A stretch of 12,461 bases of DNA from Thermodesulfovibrionales bacterium. GTDB taxonomy: Bacteria; Nitrospirota; Thermodesulfovibrionia; Thermodesulfovibrionales; SM23-35. Below the pieces are notes generated by a model, which was not told where the DNA came from, did not search any database, and saw only the letters and a list, made by a program, of their open reading frames with translations. The stretch is taken from contig JAGUWT010000011.1 of assembly GCA_020062205.1 (NCBI GenBank), positions 1 to 12,461 on the forward strand. Direction: 5' to 3'. A program made the translations under genes and the position numbers. Positions 12,380-12,461 of this stretch are shown here, one piece after another; positions within the stretch are counted from its first letter, which is position 1, and each line of letters starts with the position of its first letter.

Positions 12380-12461
12380 AGCCCTACAAGGGAAATATTG
12401 AAATACAAGGAAAAATCGGTTCACTTATAGAAGTTGGTTCAGGATTTCATCCGGAACTTAC

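Larger units (their letters stand above)
12117..12461 (+). pseudogene. wzt: Second wzt, frameshifted and cut by the window end
   Basis: From the ATG at 12117 (GAGG at 12109-12112) it reads MDTIIKFENVSKKYSIRHRT and continues like the intact Wzt through NGKFRKEDFWAL. A 10-base tandem duplication then shifts the frame and produces a stop at 12291-12293. The correct frame resumes after it with KDVSFKIKKGETVG, Walker A GPNGAGKST and IGSLIEVGSGFHPEL up to the window edge. Removing one copy of the duplication restores a normal gene. A GTG at 12283, preceded by AAAGG at 12276-12280, could restart translation with Walker A preserved, though without the first 50 or so residues. The glycan-binding C-terminal domain lies outside the window. 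Confidence 0.85.

Overview
The window is one strand-consistent stretch (all convincing genes on +) of a surface-polysaccharide locus built on the ABC-transporter (Wzm/Wzt) export route, the route used for O-antigens and similar glycans in Gram-negative bacteria. AT-rich coding sequence, a periplasmic TPR protein, freestanding four-helix-bundle (23S rRNA intervening-sequence type) gene, and intergenic repeats of the 'acagagaacacagag' and 'gtcattcc...ggaatcc' kinds suggest an uncultured environmental Gram-negative lineage (for example Nitrospirota, Desulfobacterota or Brocadiales-like). That placement is an impression, not something the sequence proves.

Layout. 1-170: an inverted repeat and a short leftover reading frame. 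171-785: exported TPR protein. 864-1643: complete wzm permease. 1743-2126: four-helix-bundle gene. 2195-2347: truncated head of a wzt gene. 2413-3121: Phd/VapC toxin-antitoxin pair with a good promoter. 3188-3328: composite palindromic repeat. 3383-4612: complete wzt with a C-terminal glycan-binding domain. 4599-5513: ATP-grasp ligase. 5573-7426: asparagine-synthetase-like protein without the glutaminase cysteine. 7493-8848: QueC/ExsB-like PP-loop ATPase. 8848-9516: TylF-type methyltransferase whose C-terminus has been shifted out of frame. 9803-11116: polysaccharide pyruvyl transferase family. 11167-11928: GT2 glycosyltransferase with a probable nonsense codon. 12117-end: a second wzt, broken by a 10-bp tandem duplication and cut by the window edge.

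How the parts may work together. Wzm and the intact Wzt would form the exporter, with the Wzt C-terminal domain reading the chain end. GT2 and the pyruvyl-transferase-family protein would build or decorate the chain. The consecutive ATP-grasp, AsnB-like and PP-loop genes plus a methyltransferase look like a module making an amide- or amino-acid-type modification, or a chain cap; this is inference.

The most striking features are architectural. Three wzt heads lie in direct orientation (one relic, one intact, one frameshifted). A 67-nt perfect repeat shared by the two longer copies brackets 8.7 kb of modification genes, so that a crossover would delete the cassette and also repair the broken wzt. 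Arrays of an 8-bp repeat (consensus about gtaataac) bracket wzm and the four-helix-bundle gene, with a single unit just before the intact wzt. Three genes near the right end carry separate disabling lesions, suggesting decay, on/off switching or assembly error. No tRNA, rRNA, CRISPR array or transposase gene was seen.
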